From the NCBI GenBank assembly GCA_963732905.1, contig CAVTBM010000008.1:1246973-1310972 (forward strand): a stretch of 64,000 bases of DNA. Direction: 5' to 3'. Below are positions 52,429 to 60,162 of this stretch, one piece after another; within the stretch, counting starts at the first letter, position 1, and each line of letters opens with the position of its first letter. Source of the DNA: DASQZK01 sp963732905 (lineage in GTDB: Bacteria > Bacteroidota > Bacteroidia > Bacteroidales > GCA-2748055). The notes beneath the pieces are model-generated. The model saw only the letters and a list, made by a program, of their open reading frames with translations, was not told where the DNA came from and ran no database searches. A program made the translations under genes and the position numbers.

Positions 52429-52986
52429 TTATTTATGCATTCTTTCATCAATCAGTCTTTGAGCTGCTTTTACGTACTCAGTCCGATACATGTTCTTATT
52501 ATCTAAAATATCCTTCAGTTTTGAATCTTTCTCAGCTTTCAATTCATTGTAGTGTTTTTCAGCAATCCTTTGTTGTCTTTGCGCAACAATATTAGGATCT
52601 TCGGAGAATAATTCCACTAACAAATTCATTAAGTTAGAGCGATTAGCAATAAGTAAAAAAATTAAAAGAATCAAACTTAATGGTTGAATTCCAAAAGAAA
52701 AAGTCTTATCATCAAAAGCAGCACAATTTAAATTAAAGAAAAAGGTCATGGTGGAATAGGTAAATTGAATAGCATTAATCGAACCAATTACCAATAAAAT
52801 CCCAAGAATTGTCTTAAATCGTTTAATCCTAAAGAATCGCAAAAGACTAATCCCAATCAACAAACCGTATCCAATATAATTTTGAATCCCAATCTCATAT
52901 GAGTAAAGAATCACAGAAATCACCGAATAAATGGAAACTATCCAAATGATCGACAGAATAATTACATCGTTGTATTTCTTAATCAT
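52429..52986 (-). CDS. Four-helix membrane protein of unknown function (cassette cargo)
   Basis: 185 residues with four hydrophobic helices: DVIILSIIWIVSIYSVISVIL, YIGYGLLIGISLLRFF, ILGILLVIGSINAI and LILLIFLLIANRSNL. The soluble C-terminal tail (about 60 residues; QRQQRIAEKHYNELKAEKDSKLKDIL) is a charged coiled-coil-like helix. No family is known to me. The stop codon lies eight bases from the attC-like site on its 3' side, and the next site starts about 37 bases upstream of the ATG. The gene is one exact cassette (GTTATGGCGC left, GCGCCATAAC right). Confidence 0.8.
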   Translation of the reverse strand: MIKKYNDVIILSIIWIVSIYSVISVILYSYEIGIQNYIGYGLLIGISLLRFFRIKRFKTILGILLVIGSINAIQFTYSTMTFFFNLNCAAFDDKTFSFGIQPLSLILLIFLLIANRSNLMNLLVELFSEDPNIVAQRQQRIAEKHYNELKAEKDSKLKDILDNKNMYRTEYVKAAQRLIDERMHK

Positions 52987-53022
52987 TGCTCAGTTTTATC
53001 GTTAGTGTGCCTTTTTTAAAAT

Positions 53023-53159
53023 GCGCCATAACGGATGGTGCATGTTGCGGAGCGGATTTCGAAGAGCGTTCCTGTCCGCTAGGACTGAACTGCGTCGCAA
53101 GAATCTGCTGTTGATTGCCGCACCGAAGCCGCTCTGAAATATGCATAATGTTATGGTTT
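53023..53159. other. attC-like site
   Basis: Left core GCGCCATAAC-GGATGGTGCATGTTGCGGAGCGG, right arm CCGCACCG..CTCTGAAATATGCATAAT-GTTATGGTTT. Arms pair around an inner CGGAGCGGATTTCGAAGAGCG. Right end complements AAACCATAAC at 53820. Confidence 0.85.
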
Positions 53160-53264
53160 GGTTGTCTTGTTAAAACATTGACAAATAAAAAAACATTCGT
53201 GTGATATTAAACAACCACATGAAATAATATGTGAATTATAAAAACAATAAAAGCAGATAGCTCT

Positions 53265-53678
53265 TTATGCTTTCTTCTTTCCCATGCCCATAACCCATGC
53301 CACAACACCTCCTGTAATCGATATGGCGCAAGTGTTAATAACAATATCAAGCGTTATTATGGAAAGATTGTTAAAAACCAAGGCACTTGCATACATCGTA
53401 AAATCCATAAAGCTCATTATTAAAAATCCTAAAATTGCACCATAAATGGCACCAGTAATTATTCCTGTTGTATTTGATCGGCTGAATACTATAGATAGAA
53501 GGAATCCAAGTAAAAGAGCACTTATCAAACCAGCCCACATAACTATGTCCTTCTCTTCTCTCCAGCATGAGTTTGTTAAATTGGCATAATAGTAAGGTCC
53601 AATAAACAAAAAAATCAAAGCACTAGCCACTATAAAAGTAATGGCTCCAGCTAATCCACCGATTAAAATTTTTTTCAT
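53265..53678 (-). CDS. Small four-helix membrane protein (cassette cargo)
   Basis: 137 residues. It opens MKKILIGGLAGAITFIVASALIFLFIG, then WAGLISALLLGFLLSIVF, IITGAIYGAILGFLIMSFMDF, and a last helix CAISITGGVVAWVMGMG followed by a basic end KKKA. Glycine-rich helices ('GGLAGA', 'GAIYGAILGF', 'GGVVAWVMGMG') suggest tight packing, as in small transporters or channel-like proteins. No charged residue line is visible inside. Exact cassette with GTTATGGTTT on the left and AAACCATAAC on the right. About 70 bases separate its start from a leader shared with the gene at 44541. Confidence 0.8.
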   Translation of the reverse strand: MKKILIGGLAGAITFIVASALIFLFIGPYYYANLTNSCWREEKDIVMWAGLISALLLGFLLSIVFSRSNTTGIITGAIYGAILGFLIMSFMDFTMYASALVFNNLSIITLDIVINTCAISITGGVVAWVMGMGKKKA

Positions 53679-53819
53679 TTTGCTTTGTTTTAATTTTCCC
53701 TACTCATAAGGCTTTTCGGCATCGCCCCGTTTTTAAAGTGGTTTCTGGTCTCCACTTTTTATTTCAAATTTTATAACTTAAATTTAATAACAATGCTATG
53801 CACCTTTGTCGTTTTTAAT

Positions 53820-53962
53820 AAACCATAACGGTGGCGGTATAAAATCGTTGGGGATTTCGGAGCTGCTTTCTTATCAAAGTGCAACGAACTTTGATGCGAG
53901 AATAGTGGCTCGAATAACCACTTCGCCCCCAATGTTTTATGACCGCATGTTATAGCACGTGC
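53820..53962. other. attC-like site
   Basis: Left core AAACCATAAC-GGTGGCGGTATAAAATCGTTGGGG, right arm CCCCCAATGTTTTATGACCGCAT-GTTATAGCACGTGC. Arms pair along CGGTATAAAATCGTTGGGG / CCCCCAATGTTTTATGACCG. Right end complements GCATGTGCTATAAC at 55347. The right arm is nearly the half-site seen at 23371. Confidence 0.88.
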
Positions 53963-54050
53963 TTTTACCAATTTCCAATTTTTAATCTATGAATCATTTT
54001 TATTGGCGCTCATTATTTGTAACAAACATAATGCACTTTCCAACGGGGTA

Positions 54051-54626
54051 TCAATTGTAAAGTGGCGTCAACTGTATCTGCTTTGCAAGCTCGTAGGCAG
54101 TTTGCAGGTCATTGTCGTTTTCAACCAATGTACGGCCAAAAATGGCGACTGAATTGTTTGGACACTGAATCTCTGTCATGCCGTTTGGTATCTGCCCTTT
54201 CCAACCAGATCCGGTAATGAGGTAGTCGCCTGCCTTTGTTCCAGTAGTGCGTTTTCCCACATAGGCAAAATTGGTGTTCTTACGCGTATTGGTGAACTGT
54301 AGGCTGTAGTAACGGTTGGCCATGTCTGGCACGTGCAGCACCTGCGCACCTTTCCTGAGATCCAACCAACCAACGGTAAGAAGCGTGTCATGGTTTACCC
54401 CGGTAGTTGCAAACTTTGTGGCTGAAGCGGGTGGGTGAAGCGGATCCGCAAAAATTTCTTTGGGTATTGTATAGAGTGAATTAATAGGAACAGGACCATC
54501 GCCTGCTCCTTTGGCAAGAAATGATTTCTTGTACATAAACAGCAGCAAAGGCGGCCATAGGTAAATAAAAAGAAACCATGTTGCTAAGGCTACTCCTCCA
54601 AATATAAGTAAATATTCGTGTGCCAT
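54051..54626 (-). CDS. DUF1254-family membrane-anchored protein (cassette cargo)
   Basis: 191 residues. N-terminal membrane helices MAHEYLLIFGGVALATWFLFIYLWPPLLLFMYKK, then PLHPPASATKFATTGVNHDT, LLTVGWLDLRKGAQVLHVPD and MANRYYSLQFTNTRKNTNFAYV. That 'NRDTLYS.GWLDL...PD..RYY..QF.D..T..F..VG.RTTG...G.Y.' course is the DUF1254 domain, here with NHDTLLT in place of the more usual NRDTLYS. The usual DUF1254 protein carries a DUF1214 domain behind it; here that domain is on the next gene (54635-55306), 8 bases upstream on the same strand. Function is unknown for the family. The second cassette gene of the pair is closest to the attC-like site. Confidence 0.85.
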   Translation of the reverse strand: MAHEYLLIFGGVALATWFLFIYLWPPLLLFMYKKSFLAKGAGDGPVPINSLYTIPKEIFADPLHPPASATKFATTGVNHDTLLTVGWLDLRKGAQVLHVPDMANRYYSLQFTNTRKNTNFAYVGKRTTGTKAGDYLITGSGWKGQIPNGMTEIQCPNNSVAIFGRTLVENDNDLQTAYELAKQIQLTPLYN

Positions 54627-54634
54627 AGTTGTGA

Positions 54635-55306
54635 TTATTTTGATGTTATTTCGACAATTGGCGGCACCTTGTAGGAACCGTCAAGAATTGTTTTATCAGG
54701 CATATACACGCGCAGCCAGATATTGAATACACCTGTTGGTGCAGGCAACCAGTTTGACTCATGTCTTTTGGGAACAAGGTTTTGAATGTAAATATCCACG
54801 GAGCCATCAGCGTTTTGTAAGAGAACTGAGCGATTATTGACCATAAACCTGTTGATAGGATTTGAAACAAAGTGATTTTTTGCATCGGCCATTGTGAGTG
54901 ACCAGAAAGCATGTTGGGGCGGGAGACCGCCCGGAGGAAAATGAATGAGATAATTATTTTCTCCCGAGAGGGTATGCCCTGTACCATCTACATGTACCCA
55001 CCAATACATAGCTTCCTCAGGTATATTTACCGGACCTGGAAAAAGTCGGGCATGCGCAGCTCTTGTAAACATTCCATTACCAGGCAAGCCACACCCCAAC
55101 GCAGTGACCCAGCCGTTTACCTTAGTGGCCTTCACCCTTGCCAGGATTTCGACCGTAACAACAGCTATCCCTATACCAACGAAGAAGCCCTGCACAACAG
55201 CATTGCGTAGAGTAAGTGAGTTGGAAAAGCATAAATATTTGATGATAACATAGCTGCATATCAGGCCAATAAGTACTATATAAATTGAATAGGTTTTTTT
55301 GGCCAT
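54635..55306 (-). CDS. DUF1214-family membrane-anchored protein (cassette cargo)
   Basis: Start at MAKKTYSIYIVLIGLICSYV (55306); the open frame is 31 codons longer, overlapping the attC-like site. Product 224 residues. After two hydrophobic stretches (ICSYVIIKYLCFSN, AVVQGFFVGIGIAVVTVEIL) comes the DUF1214 core: ALGCGLPGNGMFTRAAHARL, HTLSGENNYLIHFPPGGLPP, HAFWSLTMADAKNHFVSNPI, NRFMVNNRSVL and LPAPTGVFNIWLRVYMPDKTIL. The DUF1254/DUF1214 pair normally forms one protein of about 450 residues; here it is split into two co-transcribed genes, each with its own membrane anchor. Joint function is unknown. Confidence 0.87.
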   Translation of the reverse strand: MAKKTYSIYIVLIGLICSYVIIKYLCFSNSLTLRNAVVQGFFVGIGIAVVTVEILARVKATKVNGWVTALGCGLPGNGMFTRAAHARLFPGPVNIPEEAMYWWVHVDGTGHTLSGENNYLIHFPPGGLPPQHAFWSLTMADAKNHFVSNPINRFMVNNRSVLLQNADGSVDIYIQNLVPKRHESNWLPAPTGVFNIWLRVYMPDKTILDGSYKVPPIVEITSK

Positions 55307-55346
55307 GTCATTTTTATTTATTGTGGTTGTAAGTGGCTTAATTGCT

Positions 55347-55487
55347 GCATGTGCTATAACGATTACATATATGTGCTGCAGCCACTTTCGGTAAAGCATT
55401 ATAAGAAAAAGTTATTTTATTCACCGGCATTTTTGCTTTTTGAAGCGATGAAAAGTGGCTGTAGCATATATATGATGTTGTAACCAG
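55347..55487. other. attC-like site
   Basis: Left core GCATGTGCTATAAC-GATTACATATATGTGCTGCAGCCACTTTC, right arm AAAAGTGGCTGTAGCATATATATGAT-GTTGTAACC. The arms (CATATATGTGCTGCAGCCACTTT / AAAGTGGCTGTAGCATATATATG) pair over 23 bases with two mismatches, the strongest palindrome of the array. Right end complements GGTTACAAC at 56223. Confidence 0.88.
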
Positions 55488-55498
55488 TTGATAATTAA

Positions 55499-55789
55499 TC
55501 AGTCAATCGTCAGGTTAACTCGCTTTCCAAATCCAATTTCAACCAGCCGATATAAAGTTGATAATTGAATATCACTGTGTCCATTCTCAATCCGGGAAAT
55601 GAAACTTTTTCTTGTCCCGGTCTTACGGGCTAATTCCTCCTGGGTCATGTGTGCCTCTTTCCTTGCTTCTCTGATAATCTCTCCGATTGCAAAGGCTTTG
55701 GCTTTTATCTCAAAATCAATACGCTTCTCGGTACCAATCTTACCATACCTTTTATCCAGATGCTCCTCAAATGTTGTTATATCTTTCAT
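55499..55789 (-). CDS. HTH antitoxin of a HigBA-like (Gp49/DUF891) module
   Basis: 96 residues. A short helical N-terminus (ITTFEEHLDKRYGKIGTEKRIDFEIKAKAFAIGEIIREARKEAH) is followed by an XRE helix-turn-helix (MTQEELARKTGTRKSFISRIENGHSDIQLSTLYRLVEIGFGKRVNLTID). The N-terminal region likely wraps the toxin. It follows the toxin gene with a 2-base gap on the minus strand, toxin first, the HigBA order. This is a complete type II toxin-antitoxin module, and its stop lies 12 bases from the attC-like site. It is typical cassette cargo in large integrons, where such modules stabilise the array. Confidence 0.92.
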   Translation of the reverse strand: MKDITTFEEHLDKRYGKIGTEKRIDFEIKAKAFAIGEIIREARKEAHMTQEELARKTGTRKSFISRIENGHSDIQLSTLYRLVEIGFGKRVNLTID

Positions 55790-55791
55790 CT

Positions 55792-56142
55792 TTAGTATCC
55801 TTTCTGTTTATAATCGAAATACTCTTTCATTATCTGCATGGCTTTTTCAATCTCTTTGGGTGGTGTTTTCTGAGTTTTCTTCTGAAATCCATTGAAAAGA
55901 ACCACAATATTTCCCTTGTCAAAGCAGCAAAATACCCGATATATGTTACTCTCAAACTCAATCCGGATTGCGAACAATCCGTCATATCCGGTCATATGTT
56001 CAAAAAATTTTCTAGGGATATGCTCAGCTACTGTTATAAGAAAAAGAACATAATCAATTTTATCCTTTGTTTTTTCAGATTGCTTATTGAAAAAATCCCA
56101 AAAATATTCTTTGAAATATATCAATTGTCGCTTTTTATCCAT
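55792..56142 (-). CDS. HigB-like toxin, Gp49/DUF891 family
   Basis: 116 residues. Opens MDKKRQLIYFKEYFWDFFNK, with the family pattern KTKDKIDYVLFLITVAEHIP, RKFFEHMTGYDGLFAIRIEF, ESNIYRVFCCFDKGNIVVLF and NGFQKKTQKTPPKEIEKAMQ. The G.DGLFEIR... core and the C-terminal 'F.KK..KTP..EI..A' helix are the signature of phage-Gp49-like HigB, an mRNA-cutting RelE-fold toxin. Partner antitoxin directly downstream. The ORF is intact. Expected to degrade mRNA when freed. Confidence 0.92.
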   Translation of the reverse strand: MDKKRQLIYFKEYFWDFFNKQSEKTKDKIDYVLFLITVAEHIPRKFFEHMTGYDGLFAIRIEFESNIYRVFCCFDKGNIVVLFNGFQKKTQKTPPKEIEKAMQIMKEYFDYKQKGY

Positions 56143-56221
56143 CTTGCAAAGTTAACTAATAATGGAACATTGTCAAAAATATTTTCTGAAATTTTGAGGA
56201 TTGAATGGTTTTTCTTTCAAT

Positions 56222-56357
56222 TGGTTACAACGGTTTACAATATGAAACGGTTGGGTTTTCGGAGCACGTTCGTATCCACCGAGGAAAACGTTGATGCGGG
56301 AACCAAATCCTCGCAAATCACTAAACCCCAACTGTTGTATATTGTGTGTTGGGCAAA
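56222..56357. other. attC-like site
   Basis: Left core GGTTACAAC-GGTTTACAATATGAAACGGTTGGGTTTTCGGAGC, right arm ..CTAAACCCCAACTGTTGTATATTGTGT-GTTGGGCAAA. Arms pair along ACAATATGAAACGGTTGGG / CCCAACTGTTGTATATTGTG. Right end complements TTTGCCCAAC at 56927. Confidence 0.9.
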
Positions 56358-56364
56358 GTACATT

Positions 56365-56865
56365 TTAATATCCAGTAAATCGTTGAAATATCTTACCAGT
56401 TTTATCTTTTTTAAACAATTTATTATCAATATATAAACTATCATCTTTGAATTTTAGATTTATTCTTTGTATTGAATCAATATACTCAATCTTTTTATAA
56501 TTGAAGTCATCCCTTTTAATAAATCTCAAATCTGAATATTGACCATTGAGGTTATTCTCTAATTTTCCAACAGTTTCTATATTGTCTAAAACGTAATTCT
56601 CGCTATAAATAAAGTTAAATAAGTTATCATTAGTCCAGTCATCGTAAGTCTTATAAATCGTAATAGGAAATATTAATCCACTAATACTATCGTTGTATAT
56701 CCAATAATACATTAAATTTCCTCTTATACTATCCAATGAGTATCTGTCCAAACTATCAATATTGTCAAGTTTGTAATAAGAGTTATCAAAGGGGGCCTTT
56801 TTATTTTGACCATATAATCCAAATACTAAAAATATAGTTAAAACAGTTGTAAATATTTTTTTCAT
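56365..56865 (-). CDS. Secreted protein of unknown function (cassette cargo)
   Basis: 166 residues. Signal peptide MKKIFTTVLTIFLVFGLYGQ, then NKKAPFDNSYYKLDNIDSLD, DSISGLIFPITIYKTYDDW and a string of beta strands to ISFRGNLMY-like and RFTGY ends. It is rich in Tyr, Asp and Asn, with no cysteine pair and no catalytic motif. No known family. A perfect single-gene cassette: GTTGGGCAAA left, TTTGCCCAAC right. AT-rich like its neighbours. Confidence 0.78.
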   Translation of the reverse strand: MKKIFTTVLTIFLVFGLYGQNKKAPFDNSYYKLDNIDSLDRYSLDSIRGNLMYYWIYNDSISGLIFPITIYKTYDDWTNDNLFNFIYSENYVLDNIETVGKLENNLNGQYSDLRFIKRDDFNYKKIEYIDSIQRINLKFKDDSLYIDNKLFKKDKTGKIFQRFTGY

Positions 56866-56926
56866 TTTGCGATTATAATAATTCTAAAATCAGTTTGATA
56901 TATTGTCTCTATGCGTTATTTTGTAT

Positions 56927-57062
56927 TTTGCCCAACGGTAAGTATAAGAATAGTAGCCGACTTCGTGGTACTTCCCTATCAAGTTGCAAGAAAGTTGATG
57001 CGTGTTATAACCGCTGAATTTACTGCTATCTCGGCTATTATTTTTATACATTGTTGGCAGTT
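56927..57062. other. attC-like site
   Basis: Left core TTTGCCCAAC-GGTAAGTATAAGAATAGTAGCCGA, right arm TCGGCTATTATTTTTATACATT-GTTGGCAGTT. Arms pair along GTATAAGAATAGTAGCCGA / TCGGCTATTATTTTTATAC. Right end complements ACTGCCAAC at 57724. Confidence 0.9.
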
Positions 57063-57064
57063 CG

Positions 57065-57706
57065 TTATTTTAATTCCTCAATCAGGTTTTCTATCTTTTT
57101 TCGTAGGTCTTTGTCAATTTTAACTAATTCTTCTTTTGATTTGGCTAATTTGATTAATCCATATCCTATATCAACTAATTTTCGCATTTTAGTTCCATCC
57201 GATGGAGACCAAACTGTTCCAGATTTTAGTCCAAATTTGTTTATCGAAAAGTAATAGTTCGCGCCATCTAATCCCATAGTTTCGTTTTCTGGAAATTTAG
57301 TTTTGGCAATCGCAATGTCAAAAAGGGATTTAATTAATTCAACAGATTCCTTGTCAATCTCTATTTTGTATTTTTCTACTTTAACCTTATCCCATTTCTC
57401 ATTATACCATATCATTTTTTCACAAATATGGTAGACTATATAATATTTGCTACTATCCCTATCAAATTCAATGTCCAAGACATTTTCAGGAGTAAACGAA
57501 GGCATAACTTGAAATCGAATCTCTGGAGAATCTGTCAATCCATTGAATAATACTTTTCGCACTTTAGAGTAATATTCGAACTGAAAATCATAAATATCAT
57601 AAATGCTACCAACAGGTTCTAAATGGTCTCCCTTATCTTGAGCTTTTATCGGTACCAAAAAGCTCAAAAAGATTAATGCTATAATGATTCGATATATGTT
57701 ATTCAT
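57065..57706 (-). CDS. Secreted protein of unknown function (cassette cargo)
   Basis: 213 residues. Signal peptide MNNIYRIIIALIFLSFLVPIKA, then QDKGDHLEPVGSIYDIYDFQ, DSPEIRFQVMPSFTPENVLD and a mixed alpha/beta chain to a coiled-coil-like lysine-rich C-terminus (LAKSKEELVKIDKDLRKKIENLIEELK). The middle (YHICEKMIWYNEKWDKVKVEKYKIEIDKESVELIKSLFDIAIAKTK) is probably a helical sensing domain. No family is known to me. The stop is two bases from the attC-like site at 57062, and GTTGGCAGT marks its left border. Confidence 0.78.
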   Translation of the reverse strand: MNNIYRIIIALIFLSFLVPIKAQDKGDHLEPVGSIYDIYDFQFEYYSKVRKVLFNGLTDSPEIRFQVMPSFTPENVLDIEFDRDSSKYYIVYHICEKMIWYNEKWDKVKVEKYKIEIDKESVELIKSLFDIAIAKTKFPENETMGLDGANYYFSINKFGLKSGTVWSPSDGTKMRKLVDIGYGLIKLAKSKEELVKIDKDLRKKIENLIEELK

Positions 57707-57723
57707 TGTCTCTTTGTTTTAAT

Positions 57724-57852
57724 GACTGCCAACGTTGACCGGTAAGTTTCGTTGCCAGGGTCGTTAGTGTTCGTTAATAGTATTTTCATCTTTAAACGAA
57801 TATACACAATTCGACGAAAACCTGGCAATGAAATTTACCGGATGTTGCCAAT
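57724..57852. other. attC-like site
   Basis: Left core ACTGCCAAC-GTTGACCGGTAAGTTTCGTTGCCAGGGTCG, right arm CGACGAAAACCTGGCAATGAAATTTACCGGAT-GTTGCCAATAG. Arms pair along CCGGTAAGTTTCGTTGCCAGG / CCTGGCAATGAAATTTACCGG with one mismatch. Right end roughly complements ATTGCTGGCAAC at 59001. Confidence 0.9.
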
Positions 57853-57876
57853 AGTATTTTATATTCTTTTTTGAAA

Positions 57877-58980
57877 TTAAAATGGTAATGGATCTGTCTC
57901 ATAATTGAACTCTCCTGTAAATTGAAATACTTCTAATAATGCTTTTTTAGTACTTGAAATTAATTTTAGATCTAGACTTAATTTTTTGCAAAGTTCCTCG
58001 TCCTCTGTTACAAATATCCTTAGGTATTTTTTACCCTCTTCCCATATGATGAAAAAGTCTTTTCTAATTTGCTCATAATTTAATTTGTAACCACTTGCTT
58101 TAATTATATCTGAGGCAATTTCCGTAAAAAAATCATTTGTAAGCAAATTAATTTTTGCACTGATTTTAATAGCATCAGCATAAAATGTTTTTCTCATAAT
58201 TTTGAAAAAGTCTATATTCGAATCATGCAATTGATTAAAACTTTCAATGTATTTTGAAAAACTATCAGCTTGTATAAACCGAATTCTAAAGAATTGCTCC
58301 TTCTTTTTGATAATGTATCGAGCAACTAAGAGTTCTGATTCTCTTAATTGTTGGGTAATATTATCTTCCATTAAATGCACTCTTACTAAATATGAATCAA
58401 TTATTGAGATTAAATTAAATTGATAAATACATTTATTGTTTTTTCTAGATTCTAAAGCACCAATTTCATAAGATTGTGCCTTCATGAGGGTTGTTAATGA
58501 CGCGAAAATATTTTTGTCGTTTTGGGGTTTCCCATTTGACTTGTTCAACTCCTGAAATGCAAAAACATCAACCTCAGGTGATTGCATTATAGTGACTCCC
58601 CTTTCTTCACAAATAAATCTATAATAATCCTTATTTATTTCTTTTGAGTTTAACTGATGTTTTAAAGGGGTGTCATTTGTCCAAATATGTAGAGGCCACC
58701 AATTCGAATTCGGATCAGTCAAATTAATATCACGTGAAATTAATGCCCATGCATTCTCTTCATTTTTCTTACAACTTAATAATAGTGCAGTGTAAAGACT
58801 TATATCATCTATTTTCGAAACTTTATAGGCCAAAATATCCATTTCTCGGACAGTATCGGCTAAATCATCTTCATAAAACTTATTATTAATAATACTCCAT
58901 CCATTATTTTTAAGAATTTGAGTTATTTTATGTTCTAAAATAAACCCTGTTTTTTTTATTCCAGATGTATAATCTATCAT
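57877..58980 (-). CDS. Protein with an N-terminal PD-(D/E)XK-nuclease-like domain (cassette cargo)
   Basis: 367 residues, cytoplasmic. Residues 1-75 fit a restriction-endonuclease-like fold: a Glu in GFILEHKITQILKNNGW (Glu16), the metal pair region REMDILAYKV (Glu46, Asp48), then LYTALLLSCKKNEENAWAL, where Lys71-Lys72 fit the 'EXK' position. The remaining ~290 residues are mixed helices and strands with no recognised domain. Such proteins often act in defence against foreign DNA, but there is no partner here and no methyltransferase beside it. The three residues line up by motif only; a structural check would be decisive. Exact cassette by its borders. Confidence 0.6.
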   Translation of the reverse strand: MIDYTSGIKKTGFILEHKITQILKNNGWSIINNKFYEDDLADTVREMDILAYKVSKIDDISLYTALLLSCKKNEENAWALISRDINLTDPNSNWWPLHIWTNDTPLKHQLNSKEINKDYYRFICEERGVTIMQSPEVDVFAFQELNKSNGKPQNDKNIFASLTTLMKAQSYEIGALESRKNNKCIYQFNLISIIDSYLVRVHLMEDNITQQLRESELLVARYIIKKKEQFFRIRFIQADSFSKYIESFNQLHDSNIDFFKIMRKTFYADAIKISAKINLLTNDFFTEIASDIIKASGYKLNYEQIRKDFFIIWEEGKKYLRIFVTEDEELCKKLSLDLKLISSTKKALLEVFQFTGEFNYETDPLPF

Positions 58981-59000
58981 AAAGTTGGCTGTGTTTCAAT

Positions 59001-59138
59001 ATTGCTGGCAACGTTTGACAATATGAAACGGTTGGGTTTTCGGAGCGCTTTCTTGTCCACCGACAAGAATGCTGAAGCGGGAGCCAAACGCTCGCAAACC
59101 ATTGAACCCCAACTGTTTTATATTGTGTGTTGTATGCC
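59001..59138. other. attC-like site
   Basis: Left core CTGGCAAC-GTTTGACAATATGAAACGGTTGGGTTTTCGGAGCGC, right arm ..CATTGAACCCCAACTGTTTTATATTGTGT-GTTGTATGCC. Near copy of 56222-56357, suggesting recent copying of one site. Right end complements GGCATACAAC at 60014. Confidence 0.92.
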
Positions 59139-59149
59139 GTGTTTTTTAG

Positions 59150-59992
59150 TCAGTTTTTATATTTTTTAATCAATTCAGTTGCTAATTGTCTATAATTCTT
59201 ATTTGTTGAATTTTTAGATATCTCAGAATATTTATCTATCAACTCTTTATCTGGCTCATCCCACACTGCAATATAATTTGCGAAGTTTGTCCTTTGTCCG
59301 GCTTGTCTTTGGCTATACATATCAAGAAATCCAGTAGGATTATTTCGTATTGCCTTGACTACAAAATCTCCCATTGCTTCTGATAGTTCCGCATTTGTCC
59401 TTATATTATTTTCAAGTATAATCAATCCCGATATGAAACATGTATCTTTAATACTCTCCTTTACCATTATCCGAAATGATTGCCACACCAATTTATAATT
59501 CTCGTCATTGGTAAGTAATTGTGAAAATAAAGATTCACCAGAAAAATAATCGTAATCAGAATATAGAAGCACTAAACTATCAGATTGCGATTTACTGATT
59601 GATTCCGAATTTACAATTTTTGTCATCAATGGTTTTAGATTTTTCTCTATACGTCTATATTTTTCAATTGATTCGTCCGAAGTCAATGCCTCAAGTCGTT
59701 TTATCTGCTTTTTTAAAGTTTCCTGGTCTTTTGCTGGATTACTTTTAAAATAAAATCTGTAAAGAGATAAACTATCATTTGGAAAAGCTTTGATTGCTTT
59801 TAAAAATAATCCCGGTAATGCTGATTTTAAAATAGGTTCATTATCAGAAGTTTTGACAATTATTTGATTTAATGAATCTGTAATTGAACCCTTTGAATCT
59901 ATATCATTGTGGCTCTTATTATTGTTAGTTGGATTATCCTTGCAGGAATAAATCAATAAAAGAGTCAATATTATTAACTTAATCTGTCTCAT
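59150..59992 (-). CDS. Helical lipoprotein of unknown function (cassette cargo)
   Basis: Start at MRQIKLIILTLLLIYSCKDN (59992), a lipobox start; the frame is open 20 codons more into the attC-like site. About 280 residues. After a linker rich in Asn/Ser (DNPTNNNKSHNDIDSKGS) the chain is almost wholly helical and repetitive, like HEAT or TPR-type solenoids: IKALEALTSDESIEKYRRIEKNL, VWQSFRIMVKESIKDT, and ELSEAMGDFVVKAIRNN. No family is recognised. Likely an outer-membrane or periplasmic anchored scaffold. Bounded by GTTGTATGCC and GGCATACAAC. Confidence 0.78.
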   Translation of the reverse strand: MRQIKLIILTLLLIYSCKDNPTNNNKSHNDIDSKGSITDSLNQIIVKTSDNEPILKSALPGLFLKAIKAFPNDSLSLYRFYFKSNPAKDQETLKKQIKRLEALTSDESIEKYRRIEKNLKPLMTKIVNSESISKSQSDSLVLLYSDYDYFSGESLFSQLLTNDENYKLVWQSFRIMVKESIKDTCFISGLIILENNIRTNAELSEAMGDFVVKAIRNNPTGFLDMYSQRQAGQRTNFANYIAVWDEPDKELIDKYSEISKNSTNKNYRQLATELIKKYKN

Positions 59993-60013
59993 TTTGCAGT
60001 GTCGTTTTAACAT

Positions 60014-60153
60014 GGCATACAACGTTTCGCAGCTACCCGCAGGCAGGGACAATTACCACTGAATTTCCTACGAAGAACTGAACTTCAAATTTACTATTTC
60101 CCTGTCCTACGAAGCACGAAACCCCTGCTTGCGGGTAGGTGCTGTTATAAGCC
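60014..60153. other. attC-like site
   Basis: Left core GGCATACAAC-GTTTCGCAGCTACCCGCAGGCAGGGA, right arm CCCTGTCCTACGAAGCACG..CCTGCTTGCGGGTAGGTGCT-GTTATAAGCC. Arms pair at AGCTACCCGCAGGCAGGG / CCTGCTTGCGGGTAGGTGCT. Right end complements GGCTTATAAC at 60504. Confidence 0.9.
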
Positions 60154-60162
60154 GTTTTTCTT

